This document shows, one piece after another, positions 33,953-42,295 of a stretch of 64,000 nucleotides of DNA. The position numbers and the translations under genes are program-made. Each line of letters starts with the position of its first letter. Position 1 is the stretch's first letter. Source of the stretch: SUG1106 sp051883095. Its GTDB lineage: Bacteria > Bacillota > Clostridia > Peptostreptococcales > Anaerovoracaceae. The stretch spans positions 9,907-73,906 of the forward strand of contig JBJETB010000023.1 in the NCBI GenBank assembly GCA_051883095.1, in the 5' to 3' direction. The notes under the pieces were generated by a model. It was not told where the DNA came from, did not search any database, and saw nothing but the letters and a program-made list of their open reading frames with translations.

Positions 33953-34543
33953 TTATTTTTTTCTCCTGCGTGTGCATAGACATACGACTGCGATTAAAGC
34001 TGCCGTGATACATGCCACAGCAATATAGGCGCTCGGTGCGGGTCTTACAATCCTAAAGCTGAGACTGGCCGCCTGTCCTGTCATCTTTTCACGGTCCAAC
34101 GGATAAAGCTCTTCTTCGTCACCCTCGACTTTTTCACCGTCACCATACAGACTGAGTCCTCTGTCGTATACACTGGCCATAAATCCTGCCGAAACTGACA
34201 CATTCAGCTCTGTCTCTCCGATTACAGGTTCCAGATTGTATTCGATCTGCACATCGGTGGTTCTCTTAAAAAACGTAGACTCACTTTTATTTTCCGTAAA
34301 TTCCACTGAAAAATATTCGCCCTTTTCTCCGCCGCTCAGATCAAAGTTGAAAGTCTCTGTCTCCTCAATGTTTTCCAGAGGCCTCATGGTCAGAACACAT
34401 GATGCTTTATCGGGATATTTCAGTTGAAAATGAATATCTCCGTCCACGTAACGGTCTGAGTACCGGGACGCTCCAGCGGCAGGTGTTGCCGAAACCATGA
34501 ACAACAGCAGTAATGCCGCAGTTATTCGTAATATTTTCCTCAT
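33953..34543 (-). CDS. Secreted, C-terminally anchored hypothetical protein
   Basis: 196 residues with a signal peptide (MRKILRITAALLLLFMVSAT, cleavage near AGA-S), a beta-rich extracellular domain of about 125 residues and a C-terminal membrane span (AYIAVACITAALIAVVCLCT) ending in RRRKK. The topology is type I membrane anchoring. I recognise no family. It lies between the pepP-like and FAD-dehydrogenase genes, 30 bases after the former. Confidence 0.65.
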   Translation of the reverse strand: MRKILRITAALLLLFMVSATPAAGASRYSDRYVDGDIHFQLKYPDKASCVLTMRPLENIEETETFNFDLSGGEKGEYFSVEFTENKSESTFFKRTTDVQIEYNLEPVIGETELNVSVSAGFMASVYDRGLSLYGDGEKVEGDEEELYPLDREKMTGQAASLSFRIVRPAPSAYIAVACITAALIAVVCLCTRRRKK

Positions 34544-34572
34544 AATTATCTCCTACCTGTTCTTATTCCGCA

Positions 34573-36336
34573 CTATATCTCAGCAGTCTGAGTCCTGAGC
34601 CAAGCGTCCGTCTCTTCATCCAGCATAGGCTGCAACATTTCATATACCTTGCAGTGGTAATCATTCAGCCACTTCCTTTCCTGTTCCGTAAGCAGCTCCG
34701 GCAAAATTGCCTCTCTTTCCCACGGGCACCATGTAATCGGTTCAAATTCCAGCATTCCGTCCTCACCTCTGGTACACAAAATCTCGTTTTCAAGTCTGAT
34801 GCCGTACTGTCCTGTCAGATAAAGTCCCGGTTCATCGCTTGTGATCATTCCTTCTCTTATTATGCTGTTTCCGCCCAGAGGACTTATTTTGTTCGGTCCT
34901 TCGTGGACACTGAGCAGATGACCCACTCCGTGCCCTGTGCCGTGATTGAAATTCAGACCTTTATCCTTTAGCGGTCTTCTGGCTGCTGTATCAAGTTCCG
35001 CTCCTGTGGTTCCTTCAGGAAAACGTACCGATGCCAGGGCTATGTGGCTCTTCAGCACCAGAGTGTAATGTATTTTCATTTCATCCGTGAGATGCCCCAG
35101 CGCAATAGTTCTGGTGATGTCGGTGGTTCCGTCCTCGTACTGGCCGCCGGAATCAAGGAGCAGAAATCCTTCAGGCTTCAGCGCTGCACATTTATCCGGT
35201 TCTGGACTGTAGTGTACGATGGCACCGTTGGAACCGTATGCTGCTATAGTTGAAAAACTTAGGTCCTTAAAGCCTTCCTGCTTCTTCCTGCATTCCAGAA
35301 GCCGTTCTGCCGCCCAAGTCTCCGTAAACTGGCCGTCAGTCTTTTTTCCCGGGTTTTTCACTGCTGACTTAATCTGATATATAAACTGCGTCACTGCAGC
35401 ACCGTCTCTGATGTGAGCTTCTCTGGTGCTGCGGATTTCCGTACTGTTTTTTACGGCCTTCATAAGCTCCGCCGGGTCTTCTGCATCGATTATGTTTATG
35501 CATTCCGGCAGGCACCTGACCATGGCATAGCTGACACGTTCCGTACTGAGAAGCAGCTTTCCTGTGGAGAGTTTACGAAGATCATCAAATATCTGAAAAT
35601 ACGGCATGACTCTGGTAGTTTCCGGCAGGTGAGATGCCGCTTCACTCTCTTTAAAACTTTCGTCCAGCACGTACAGCCTTTCTCCTTGCGGCTCTATGAG
35701 CATGAAGGCAAAGAACACAGGTGTGTGTTTCACATCATCTCCTCTGAGATTATACAGCCATGCTATTTCCTCCAGGCAGGTTATCAGATGCATATCCGCA
35801 CCCTGCTCATTAATGGCCTCGCGCACCCGCTGAATTTTGGATTCTGCGGTTTCTCCTGTCACGGATAGAGGTATATCGTATATTGGCGATGGGCAAAGCT
35901 TCGGTCTTCTTGTGTCCCAGATTCTGCCGGCCAGATCAATGTCCCAGCGTACTTTATATCGTGCTTCATAGGCCTCCGCCTCACTACAGCTGACCACACG
36001 TCCGTCAAACCCCAGGCAGCTTCCTTCCGGCAGATGCTGCTTCAGGTATTCCTCTATAGTCGGCACACCCGGTTCTCTTTCCTTCATAAGCTCTATGCCG
36101 CTGCCTCTCAGCTGCGACCCTGCCTGCAGAAAATACCGCCCGTCTGTCCAGAGTCCGGCCCAGCTGTCAGTCACAAGAAGGGTTCCCGCCGAACCTGTAA
36201 ATCCGGACATAAACTCTCTGCATTTAAAATATTCATTTACATATTCAGACCCGTGAAAGTCTGTTGTAGGAATAATATAGGCGTCGATTCCCTCCGCCTT
36301 CATTTCCCGACGCAGGGCCTCAATCTGCTGTCTCAT
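34573..36336 (-). CDS. Xaa-Pro aminopeptidase (M24B family), long form
   Basis: 587 residues: creatinase-N domains, then a metallopeptidase domain. The metal ligands appear in order: LLDSGGQYEDGTTDITRTI (two Asp), NHGTGHGVGHLLSVHEGP (His), ENEILC and the final Glu region. It removes N-terminal residues preceding proline, in the cytoplasm. The three-domain length matches the eukaryotic-type APP1 seen in many Bacillota rather than the shorter PepP or PepQ. A weak site precedes the ATG at 36336. Confidence 0.88.
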   Translation of the reverse strand: MRQQIEALRREMKAEGIDAYIIPTTDFHGSEYVNEYFKCREFMSGFTGSAGTLLVTDSWAGLWTDGRYFLQAGSQLRGSGIELMKEREPGVPTIEEYLKQHLPEGSCLGFDGRVVSCSEAEAYEARYKVRWDIDLAGRIWDTRRPKLCPSPIYDIPLSVTGETAESKIQRVREAINEQGADMHLITCLEEIAWLYNLRGDDVKHTPVFFAFMLIEPQGERLYVLDESFKESEAASHLPETTRVMPYFQIFDDLRKLSTGKLLLSTERVSYAMVRCLPECINIIDAEDPAELMKAVKNSTEIRSTREAHIRDGAAVTQFIYQIKSAVKNPGKKTDGQFTETWAAERLLECRKKQEGFKDLSFSTIAAYGSNGAIVHYSPEPDKCAALKPEGFLLLDSGGQYEDGTTDITRTIALGHLTDEMKIHYTLVLKSHIALASVRFPEGTTGAELDTAARRPLKDKGLNFNHGTGHGVGHLLSVHEGPNKISPLGGNSIIREGMITSDEPGLYLTGQYGIRLENEILCTRGEDGMLEFEPITWCPWEREAILPELLTEQERKWLNDYHCKVYEMLQPMLDEETDAWLRTQTAEI

Positions 36337-36433
36337 AAAACTTGCCTCCGATTATCGTTCTTTCATACTTTTTTCTTTTTAATTCTACCATGTCCTTCAT
36401 ACTTATGCAACGAAGATTAAAAACTCAAAAAAA

Positions 36434-36484
36434 GTCAACCTTTCATTTCGAATTTTCAATGCTTTGCGACTGCAGAAGGTTGAC
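36434..36484. repeat. 51-nt palindromic-ended repeat, copy F
   Basis: GTCAACCTT/AAGGTTGAC ends with core ATTTTCAATGCTTTGCGA, closest to copies A and B. It lies in the divergent spacer between the aminopeptidase and the HdeD-like gene. Confidence 0.8.
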
Positions 36485-36551
36485 AAGGCCGCTGGCCAAA
36501 TTGGTTTTTACCATGTGTAGCTGTCTCTTTCTTTCCATTTTTTCCTAAATT

Positions 36552-36602
36552 GTCAACCCTATAATGTCAGATTTCAACCATTTCCGGTCATGCAAGGTTG
36601 AC
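36552..36602. repeat. 51-nt palindromic-ended repeat, copy G
   Basis: GTCAACCCT at the left and AAGGTTGAC at the right, core ATTTCAACCATTTCCGG, the most diverged copy. It starts 118 bases after copy F, the same spacing as A to B. Confidence 0.7.
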
Positions 36603-36634
36603 TTTTAGCATTTCTTTTTAAATTTCTGCTTTAC

Positions 36635-36663
36635 TTGTATCCTGGAGAAACCTGTGTTAAAAT
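36635..36663 (+). promoter_or_regulatory. Promoter of the HdeD-like gene
   Basis: TTGTAT (36635-36640), 17 bases, TAAAAT (36658-36663), giving a start about 36 bases before the ATG. Confidence 0.5.
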
Positions 36664-36705
36664 AGCCTTATCGGGTGCAACGAAATAAAAAAAGAGGTAC
36701 ATAAA

Positions 36706-37272
36706 ATGAAAAACAAAAATATATCCAAATTCGCATCGTCCCTTATATACATAGTGTTGGGACTCGCCCTTATTCTGAAGCCTTCCATGGTTGAAGACGC
36801 ATTCTGCTACCTTCTCGCCGGGGCAGCAATCATTATAGGACTTATCAAACTGGTTTCCTATATGGCCACGAAGGTTGAAACAAGAATTGCCGAGGACACA
36901 AACGGCTTCGCCATAGGCATCAGCCTCATACTTCTCGGTATTTTCGTACTGATGAAGAGTACCATGTTTATTCTTCTGGTTCCATTTGTTCTGGGCTTCA
37001 TGATTACCTTCAAGGGTATCGAGGGGATGCAGAATGTCCTCAATCTCAAAAAGTTCGGTTTCGGATATCAGAAAGGCGTAATGATTGTTTCACTTGTTAT
37101 CACCATCTTCGGTCTGGTGGTTATGGTCAATCCGTTCTCAACCATGAAAATCCTTCTGGTCATGCTGGGCATCGGACTTCTGGCCAGCGGCGTTTTCGAT
37201 CTTCTGGCAGATATAGTATTCACCAGAACCCTAAAAAAAGAACCGGCAGAACAACCGCAAAACGAACAATAG
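36706..37272 (+). CDS. HdeD/DUF308-family membrane protein
   Basis: 188 residues with about six membrane spans in three hairpins: FASSLIYIVLGLALILKPS, FAIGISLILLGIFVLMKST and GVMIVSLVITIFGLVVMVNPF, each with the alternating turn typical of DUF308. The tail LKKEPAEQPQNEQ is hydrophilic. Relatives include acid-resistance protein HdeD, but the role in Bacillota is unknown. AGAGG site 8 bases upstream; own promoter and terminator. Confidence 0.78.
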   Translation: MKNKNISKFASSLIYIVLGLALILKPSMVEDAFCYLLAGAAIIIGLIKLVSYMATKVETRIAEDTNGFAIGISLILLGIFVLMKSTMFILLVPFVLGFMITFKGIEGMQNVLNLKKFGFGYQKGVMIVSLVITIFGLVVMVNPFSTMKILLVMLGIGLLASGVFDLLADIVFTRTLKKEPAEQPQNEQ

Positions 37273-37294
37273 CGACAGTCGGCAATCAAAGACA

Positions 37295-37326
37295 AGAAGG
37301 CTCACAACACGGAGCCTTCTTTTTAT
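37295..37326 (+). terminator. Rho-independent terminator after the HdeD-like gene
   Basis: A perfect AGAAGGCTC/GAGCCTTCT stem, 8-base loop, then TTTTATT. It lies 23 bases after the stop codon. Confidence 0.88.
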
Positions 37327-37356
37327 TCATGCTATTGGTCTCAATTGAAATTTCAG

Positions 37357-38253
37357 CTAAATCAGAAGTTCAAATCCCTCTTTTATGAGATCCGCAAGGG
37401 CTTCCCTCATACAACGAATGAAATCTTTTACGCAAGGGTTGTTTTCTGCTTCCTCTGAAGTAACACAGTTTATAGTTCTTCTTGGTACCTGAAAATCAGC
37501 AGTGCACTGCTTTATTCCCGCATCCTTTCTCAGGCTCATTGCTGCACTTACGGGAACCAGCGCCCAGTGCTCCTTTCTTGCAGTAAAATATTTAAGCTGC
37601 TCCATCAATTCCAGGCGGATAGGAGGGGAAACTTTCTGACCGAAAAATGACGCATGCCACTCTTCAAACTCTGAACCCCATTCCACATATATTTCTTTCT
37701 TTATATCAAGCATCTCTCTTGTCACCACATCCGGAAATGCAGAATCTGCAGCACACACCAGTGTCATGGGTTCGGAAAAGGCAGGCCTTACCTTAAATCC
37801 TTTTCCTGTTCCTCCGGAGGCATTGAACGCAATGTCCGTAAATCCCTGAACCACGCTCTTTCGTGCCATTTCGAACTCCAGATCCTGAATTACAAGCTCA
37901 ACTTCAGGATACTTCTGCATGAAGGCATCGTAAACCGGAGGAAGAATATACGTCCCCACACTGTGTATGGACGAAACTCTCAGCCTGGTGGGTTTAGCAG
38001 CGCAGAGCCCCTGCATTCTCTCCAGAACTCCCTCATATTCCACAGCAAGGCGGTAAAATTCCTCTCCCTTAGGAGTAAGTACAGTCTCGCGGCCTCCCTT
38101 ATGGCGATAAAAGAGAGCCTGCCCCACTTCTCTTTCAAGAGTTTTAAGTCTGCTGCTCAGGGATGGCTGGCTTATATACAGGTTTTCTGCGGCTCTTGTC
38201 ATATTACCGCATCGGCAGATGGCCAGGAAAGCCTTGATTTCCGCTTCAGTCAT
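37357..38253 (-). CDS. LysR-family transcriptional regulator
   Basis: 298 residues. The N-terminal winged helix-turn-helix is MTEAEIKAFLAICRCGNMTRAAENLYISQPSLSSRLKTLEREVG; the effector-binding domain follows (RVSSIHSVGTYILPPVYDAF, periplasmic-binding-protein fold). There is no obvious divergent target next door: the flanking genes point away or share the same strand after a terminator. Target and ligand are unknown. Confidence 0.88.
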   Translation of the reverse strand: MTEAEIKAFLAICRCGNMTRAAENLYISQPSLSSRLKTLEREVGQALFYRHKGGRETVLTPKGEEFYRLAVEYEGVLERMQGLCAAKPTRLRVSSIHSVGTYILPPVYDAFMQKYPEVELVIQDLEFEMARKSVVQGFTDIAFNASGGTGKGFKVRPAFSEPMTLVCAADSAFPDVVTREMLDIKKEIYVEWGSEFEEWHASFFGQKVSPPIRLELMEQLKYFTARKEHWALVPVSAAMSLRKDAGIKQCTADFQVPRRTINCVTSEEAENNPCVKDFIRCMREALADLIKEGFELLI

Positions 38254-38407
38254 CAGGCACCTCCATAATATTGAGTCTGCTCTATATTATATATGAAATA
38301 AATGAATTTTACAATGGGACAGTATAATATTATAATTTGATTATACAAGGAAAAACCATATTCCAAATCAAATCTGTCTTTTATGACAGCCGCAGGTGGC
38401 ACATAAA

Positions 38408-38458
38408 AAGGGACCCTTAAAAACTTCTTCCATGTGGCTTCAGTCATACGGGTCCCTT
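38408..38458 (-). terminator. Rho-independent terminator after the PAP2 gene
   Basis: Perfect AAGGGACCC/GGGTCCCTT stem, 33-base loop, followed on the minus strand by TTTTTATG. It starts 3 bases after the PAP2-family stop. The remaining 38254-38407 spacer is AT-rich and should contain the lysR promoter; I cannot assign its boxes confidently. Confidence 0.75.
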
Positions 38459-38460
38459 GA

Positions 38461-39189
38461 TCATCTGCATCTGAATACCTTTGAATTCAATTTCTCGTAG
38501 AATTTTTCCACCACTTTATATCCTCCGAAGCGTCTGCTGATATAGTAACAGACAAGTGCTATTGCTATCCCTCCTATAACATCTGCCAGATAGTGCTGCT
38601 TGGTAAACTGAGTGGACGCAAAAATCATCACCGCAAATATAAGGGTGAAGTTTCTGTACCACCGGGGGATACTGTTGCATTTTCTGATTCCCAGCCAGCT
38701 CAGAAGACTGACCAGGCAATGTATTGACGGAAACAGGTCCAGAGGCGGATCCAGATGGTATATGATCCCCATCAGGCAATCAAAAAATCCGCTGCCGTCA
38801 ATATCCGGACGCACATTAGTCGTCGGAAAAAGAATAAAAATCACTCCGCAGATGGCCTTCGCAATCATATCTGCAAAAACGAAGCGGAACCAGTCTTCCC
38901 TGTTGTTTTCCCTTGCTGTCAGAATGTAGCTCACAGCCCAGAAAGGAAAACTCAGCACATATACAGTTACCCATGCCGGTCTGAAAGGCACCATCAGGTC
39001 AAAAGCCGAAGTTATATCATGGGTCTCAAGTCCCAGACCCAAGATAGTCTGCTGAGTTCCCCAGTAAATCAGACAGTTCCATACAAAACACCCTATCAGA
39101 GACAGAACCGCATAGGATGGAATCCACCGCTCAATATGCGCCTCATACCAGTTGTTGAATTTCAGTAGTTTATCTTTTCCCATATCCAT
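38461..39189 (-). CDS. PAP2-superfamily membrane phosphatase
   Basis: 242 residues with about six membrane spans. The PAP2 motifs are DLFPSIHCLVSLLSWLG (PSIH, near 163) and STQFTKQHYLADVIGGIAIAL (catalytic His with Asp). The first, lysine/arginine-rich motif is weak, as in the inositolphosphotransferase-like branch. The likely role is dephosphorylation of a lipid phosphate or undecaprenyl diphosphate at the outer membrane face. Start at 39189 with GGGAG 7 bases upstream; ATG two codons later is possible. Confidence 0.8.
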   Translation of the reverse strand: MDMGKDKLLKFNNWYEAHIERWIPSYAVLSLIGCFVWNCLIYWGTQQTILGLGLETHDITSAFDLMVPFRPAWVTVYVLSFPFWAVSYILTARENNREDWFRFVFADMIAKAICGVIFILFPTTNVRPDIDGSGFFDCLMGIIYHLDPPLDLFPSIHCLVSLLSWLGIRKCNSIPRWYRNFTLIFAVMIFASTQFTKQHYLADVIGGIAIALVCYYISRRFGGYKVVEKFYEKLNSKVFRCR

Positions 39190-39368
39190 AATCTGCTCCC
39201 TTTTGTTTAATAGCCTTACGTGAATTATACTACTTTATCACATTCTTTACAATTTCATTTTGTCTGCCGGTTGCGACCGTGGCAAAAGCCTACTCAACCG
39301 ACGGTTTGTTGCTTTAATTTCATAAAGATGATAAAATTTACATTGTGAAAGGGGTGGAAAGTATCATC

Positions 39369-40148
39369 ATGAATTATGAAAAAACAGGCAAACTCATACA
39401 GGAACTGCGAAAAGAAAAAGATATGACCCAGATGTCCCTGGCAGAGAAACTGGGCGTTACCGACCGGGCCGTATCCAAATGGGAACGCGGCAAAAGCTTC
39501 CCTGATGTTTCTATGCTCAGGCCTCTCGCAGAGACACTGGGTGTGTCAGTCAGCGAACTGCTGGATGGAGAAAGGCGTTCACCGGATAAAGTAAGCCACC
39601 TTCCTGACGGTGTACCGGCAATGGCTGTTGAAGATGCAGATAATGCAGCACTGAAAGGAATCCATACATATATTAATGAAACCCAGAAAAAGGGGCGGAT
39701 CTGGAAGATTTTTTTCATAATATTTATTCTGGTTTATATTTTCACCGTCAGCTGGCTCTGCCGTGAACGCAATTCACCGATAAACTTTCAGGAAGACGAT
39801 CTGGAATTCAACAGGATTCGTGTGGTTGCAGAAGATGGGAGTGTGCAGATGATTTTTCTGGATGACCCGGAAGGAGAAAAACTGAAGCTCTGGATACAGA
39901 ATTTTCTCAGAGAGGAAATGCCTGAGGCGGAAACCATGGGAAGTATGGATGTACTGCCGAGAGACTCTGCACAGAACACCCGCGTGGAACTGTATGGTCT
40001 GGTAACTGTCTACAAGGGCGTCTACTATGATTATAAGAGCTTTGAATTCTATACCTTTCCTGATATAGATATCATCTACCGGACCCTTTTAAGCATTTGC
40101 AGCGATCATCTGGACGATTCTTACCGTGATGGTCCTGAGAGGGGGTAA
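39369..40148 (+). CDS. Membrane-anchored XRE-family regulator
   Basis: 259 residues. An N-terminal HTH_3 domain (TGKLIQELRKEKDMTQMSLAEKLGVTDRAVSKWERGKSFPDVSML) is followed by a linker, one membrane span near 113-132 (IWKIFFIIFILVYIFTVSWL) and a C-terminal extracytoplasmic domain of about 125 residues. This one-component layout could sense an envelope signal and regulate the following ABC genes. The start MNYEKTG is chosen over a GTG 24 bases upstream. Ends 5 bases before the permease gene. Confidence 0.75.
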   Translation: MNYEKTGKLIQELRKEKDMTQMSLAEKLGVTDRAVSKWERGKSFPDVSMLRPLAETLGVSVSELLDGERRSPDKVSHLPDGVPAMAVEDADNAALKGIHTYINETQKKGRIWKIFFIIFILVYIFTVSWLCRERNSPINFQEDDLEFNRIRVVAEDGSVQMIFLDDPEGEKLKLWIQNFLREEMPEAETMGSMDVLPRDSAQNTRVELYGLVTVYKGVYYDYKSFEFYTFPDIDIIYRTLLSICSDHLDDSYRDGPERG

Positions 40149-40153
40149 TCAAA

Positions 40154-41548
40154 TTGAACAAATATCTGTCTTTAATTTTCCTTTACAACAGAGCAGGCTA
40201 TAAAAAAATCCTGCTTGCTGCAGGGGCTATTCCGCTATGCTTTCTGGCAATCTTTTTACTGAGAATCGGCAATCCTTATGAAGCGAGTTCCTATATGCTT
40301 ATGGAACGGGCCTTCGGAGGAGTATGGGCTGTCCTGGTGCTCGTCGCAGTGAATCTGACAGGACTGACAGCTGTAGTAAATTCTATAAACGGCAAAAAAG
40401 CCCTGAAGGCAGCCCATTCAACTACCGGGTACACCATCAGAAGGCTTAACCTGTCCCCTGTTTCATCTTACCTTACGATTTTCGTTTACTGTCTTGCTGT
40501 TATTCTGATATTCCAGGGTATTGCAACAACTTCTTTATACGCAATCGGAAAACTGAGCCTGATCATATCAGGGTCATCCACCATAGATACCAGACTTGCC
40601 CTGGGCATGTTAAGGACTAAAATAGGATCTGCACTGATTCCGATTGCACATCCGTCAGTAATCGCATTCAATATAGTTTCTGTACTGGCTCTGGCAGGCG
40701 AATGCGCCAGATCATGCTATTTGAGCTGGCATAACGGAACACCGTCAGCAGGTTTGGTGCTGATTATTGTTCCCATGTTTCTTGTCTGGGCATTCACTCC
40801 GGAAGACAGTTATATACTCATTGCCATCCTGTTTATGTCTATTTACGCTGTCTTCTCATTTTGTGATGTGATTTTCAGAGAAAAACGTCCCAAGGGCGAT
40901 CCATTTAAGGTCAATAAATACGCGGGGTTGATGGACCTGGACAGCGCCGAATTTGATGACAGCGTTCACCTTACGGTAAACAGTCCGGCTGAAGCTTATG
41001 ACTCATCATCCGCCGACACATCCATTCTGCAGCGCTATGGCAGAACCGGGGAAAGCATTGGAATAAGACGCAGATTCATGCCACTTGGAATAAACCTGGA
41101 AAAAGCCAACGCCCTCTTCGGATTGTGTATTTTTATAGGCTTTGCTGAGCACCTGCTTTTCTTTGGCCGATACCTTCTGCAGCTGAATGCGATTAATAAC
41201 AGCATCAAAGGCATAACCATAGATTCGGGCCTGAAAATGCCTTATTTCTGGCAGCTTCAGGAACACACATATTACGGATACATTCTTGCCATGCTGCTGG
41301 TTCTCTTCATTCAGGCATACTGGAATTACGCATACTACAATAAGGAGACCAGGAGCGTGTACGTTATGAAAAGGCTTCCCGACAGAAAGGAATACGGGAG
41401 AACTATCTGGATATCACCAGTTATAGAAGCAATTTCAATAGCAGTAATAATGGCTGCGCATACATTAACTGATTTATGTATGTATGTTGTTGCAACACCG
41501 GATATCGCGCTTTACCCGGATTACCTGTCGCATATTTTACCATTTTAG
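40154..41548 (+). CDS. ABC transporter permease-like membrane protein
   Basis: 464 residues with about eight to ten hydrophobic segments (for example ILLAAGAIPLCFLAIFLL, GVWAVLVLVAVNLTGLTAVV, YGYILAMLLVLFIQAYWNYA). A large soluble loop lies near 255-310. No strong family motif is visible, but it precedes an ABC ATPase by 11 bases in one operon, which supports a permease role. Substrate unknown. Confidence 0.65.
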   Translation: MNKYLSLIFLYNRAGYKKILLAAGAIPLCFLAIFLLRIGNPYEASSYMLMERAFGGVWAVLVLVAVNLTGLTAVVNSINGKKALKAAHSTTGYTIRRLNLSPVSSYLTIFVYCLAVILIFQGIATTSLYAIGKLSLIISGSSTIDTRLALGMLRTKIGSALIPIAHPSVIAFNIVSVLALAGECARSCYLSWHNGTPSAGLVLIIVPMFLVWAFTPEDSYILIAILFMSIYAVFSFCDVIFREKRPKGDPFKVNKYAGLMDLDSAEFDDSVHLTVNSPAEAYDSSSADTSILQRYGRTGESIGIRRRFMPLGINLEKANALFGLCIFIGFAEHLLFFGRYLLQLNAINNSIKGITIDSGLKMPYFWQLQEHTYYGYILAMLLVLFIQAYWNYAYYNKETRSVYVMKRLPDRKEYGRTIWISPVIEAISIAVIMAAHTLTDLCMYVVATPDIALYPDYLSHILPF

Positions 41549-41559
41549 GAGGGCGTAAA

Positions 41560-42282
41560 ATGATTGAGGTTAAAAACGTTTCTAAAGAATACAAGGGAAA
41601 GGTTGCCCTTTCAAACTGCAGTATCAATATCCCAAAAGGGCAGATAATCGGTCTCTTCGGCGCTAACGGTGCCGGCAAAACCACATTGATGAAGTGTATA
41701 ATGGGTTTCCTGACCTTCGATGGCGAAATCACACTGGACGGCAAAAAGATAGATGAGAGCAATATCTCCAGGTTATCTTTTGCTACCGGTGACCACTCTT
41801 TCTTTCCGTCTGTAACGGCAGATGACCATAAGTGGTTTTACAAGATGCAGTTTCCGACCTTCAGGGAAAAACGTTATGAAGCACTGATGGAATTCTTTGA
41901 ACTGCCGACAAAGAAAAAAATCAGCGAATTCAGTCTGGGACAGCAGAACCAGTTTGAAGTGGTGCTGGCAATCAGCCAGGGTGCCGAATATATTTTCATG
42001 GATGAACCTTTCGCCGGCAACGATGTGTTCAACAGAGAGGATTTTTATGAAGTGCTGGTAAGCGTTCTGGACGATGACGAGACGGTAATCATATCCACTC
42101 ATTTAATCGAGGAGATCGCCGACTACATAGACAGAGCCGTTCTCATAAGAAAGAGTGAGATTATAGACGATCTCAGCGTGAAAGAGATAGAAGAATCCGG
42201 CAGAACTTTAATTGAAATCGTAAAGGAAAAGTACGATTACAGATCAGACCGCATCAGAAAAGCTGTAGACCAGATGAGATAA
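41560..42282 (+). CDS. ABC transporter ATP-binding protein
   Basis: 240 residues of the BcrA/YtrB-like ATPase group. Walker A GLFGANGAGKTTLMK (near 36), the signature appears as EFSLGQQNQFEVVLA (LSGGQ replaced by SLGQQ), Walker B YIFMDEPFAG and the His switch STHLIEEI. The start MIEVKNVSKEYKGK follows AGGAGG by 8 bases. It powers export or envelope remodelling with the preceding permease. Confidence 0.88.
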   Translation: MIEVKNVSKEYKGKVALSNCSINIPKGQIIGLFGANGAGKTTLMKCIMGFLTFDGEITLDGKKIDESNISRLSFATGDHSFFPSVTADDHKWFYKMQFPTFREKRYEALMEFFELPTKKKISEFSLGQQNQFEVVLAISQGAEYIFMDEPFAGNDVFNREDFYEVLVSVLDDDETVIISTHLIEEIADYIDRAVLIRKSEIIDDLSVKEIEESGRTLIEIVKEKYDYRSDRIRKAVDQMR

Positions 42283-42295
42283 GGGGGCATTAATT

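Noticed and set aside
36706..37272. Assigning true acid-stress HdeD function
   Set aside because: HdeD is characterised in enterobacteria as part of an acid island; here only the DUF308 membrane fold is shared.
38253..38447. 64-codon reading frame upstream of lysR
   Set aside because: It overlaps the PAP2 terminator hairpin, has no ribosome binding site and its sequence is AT-driven; likely spurious.
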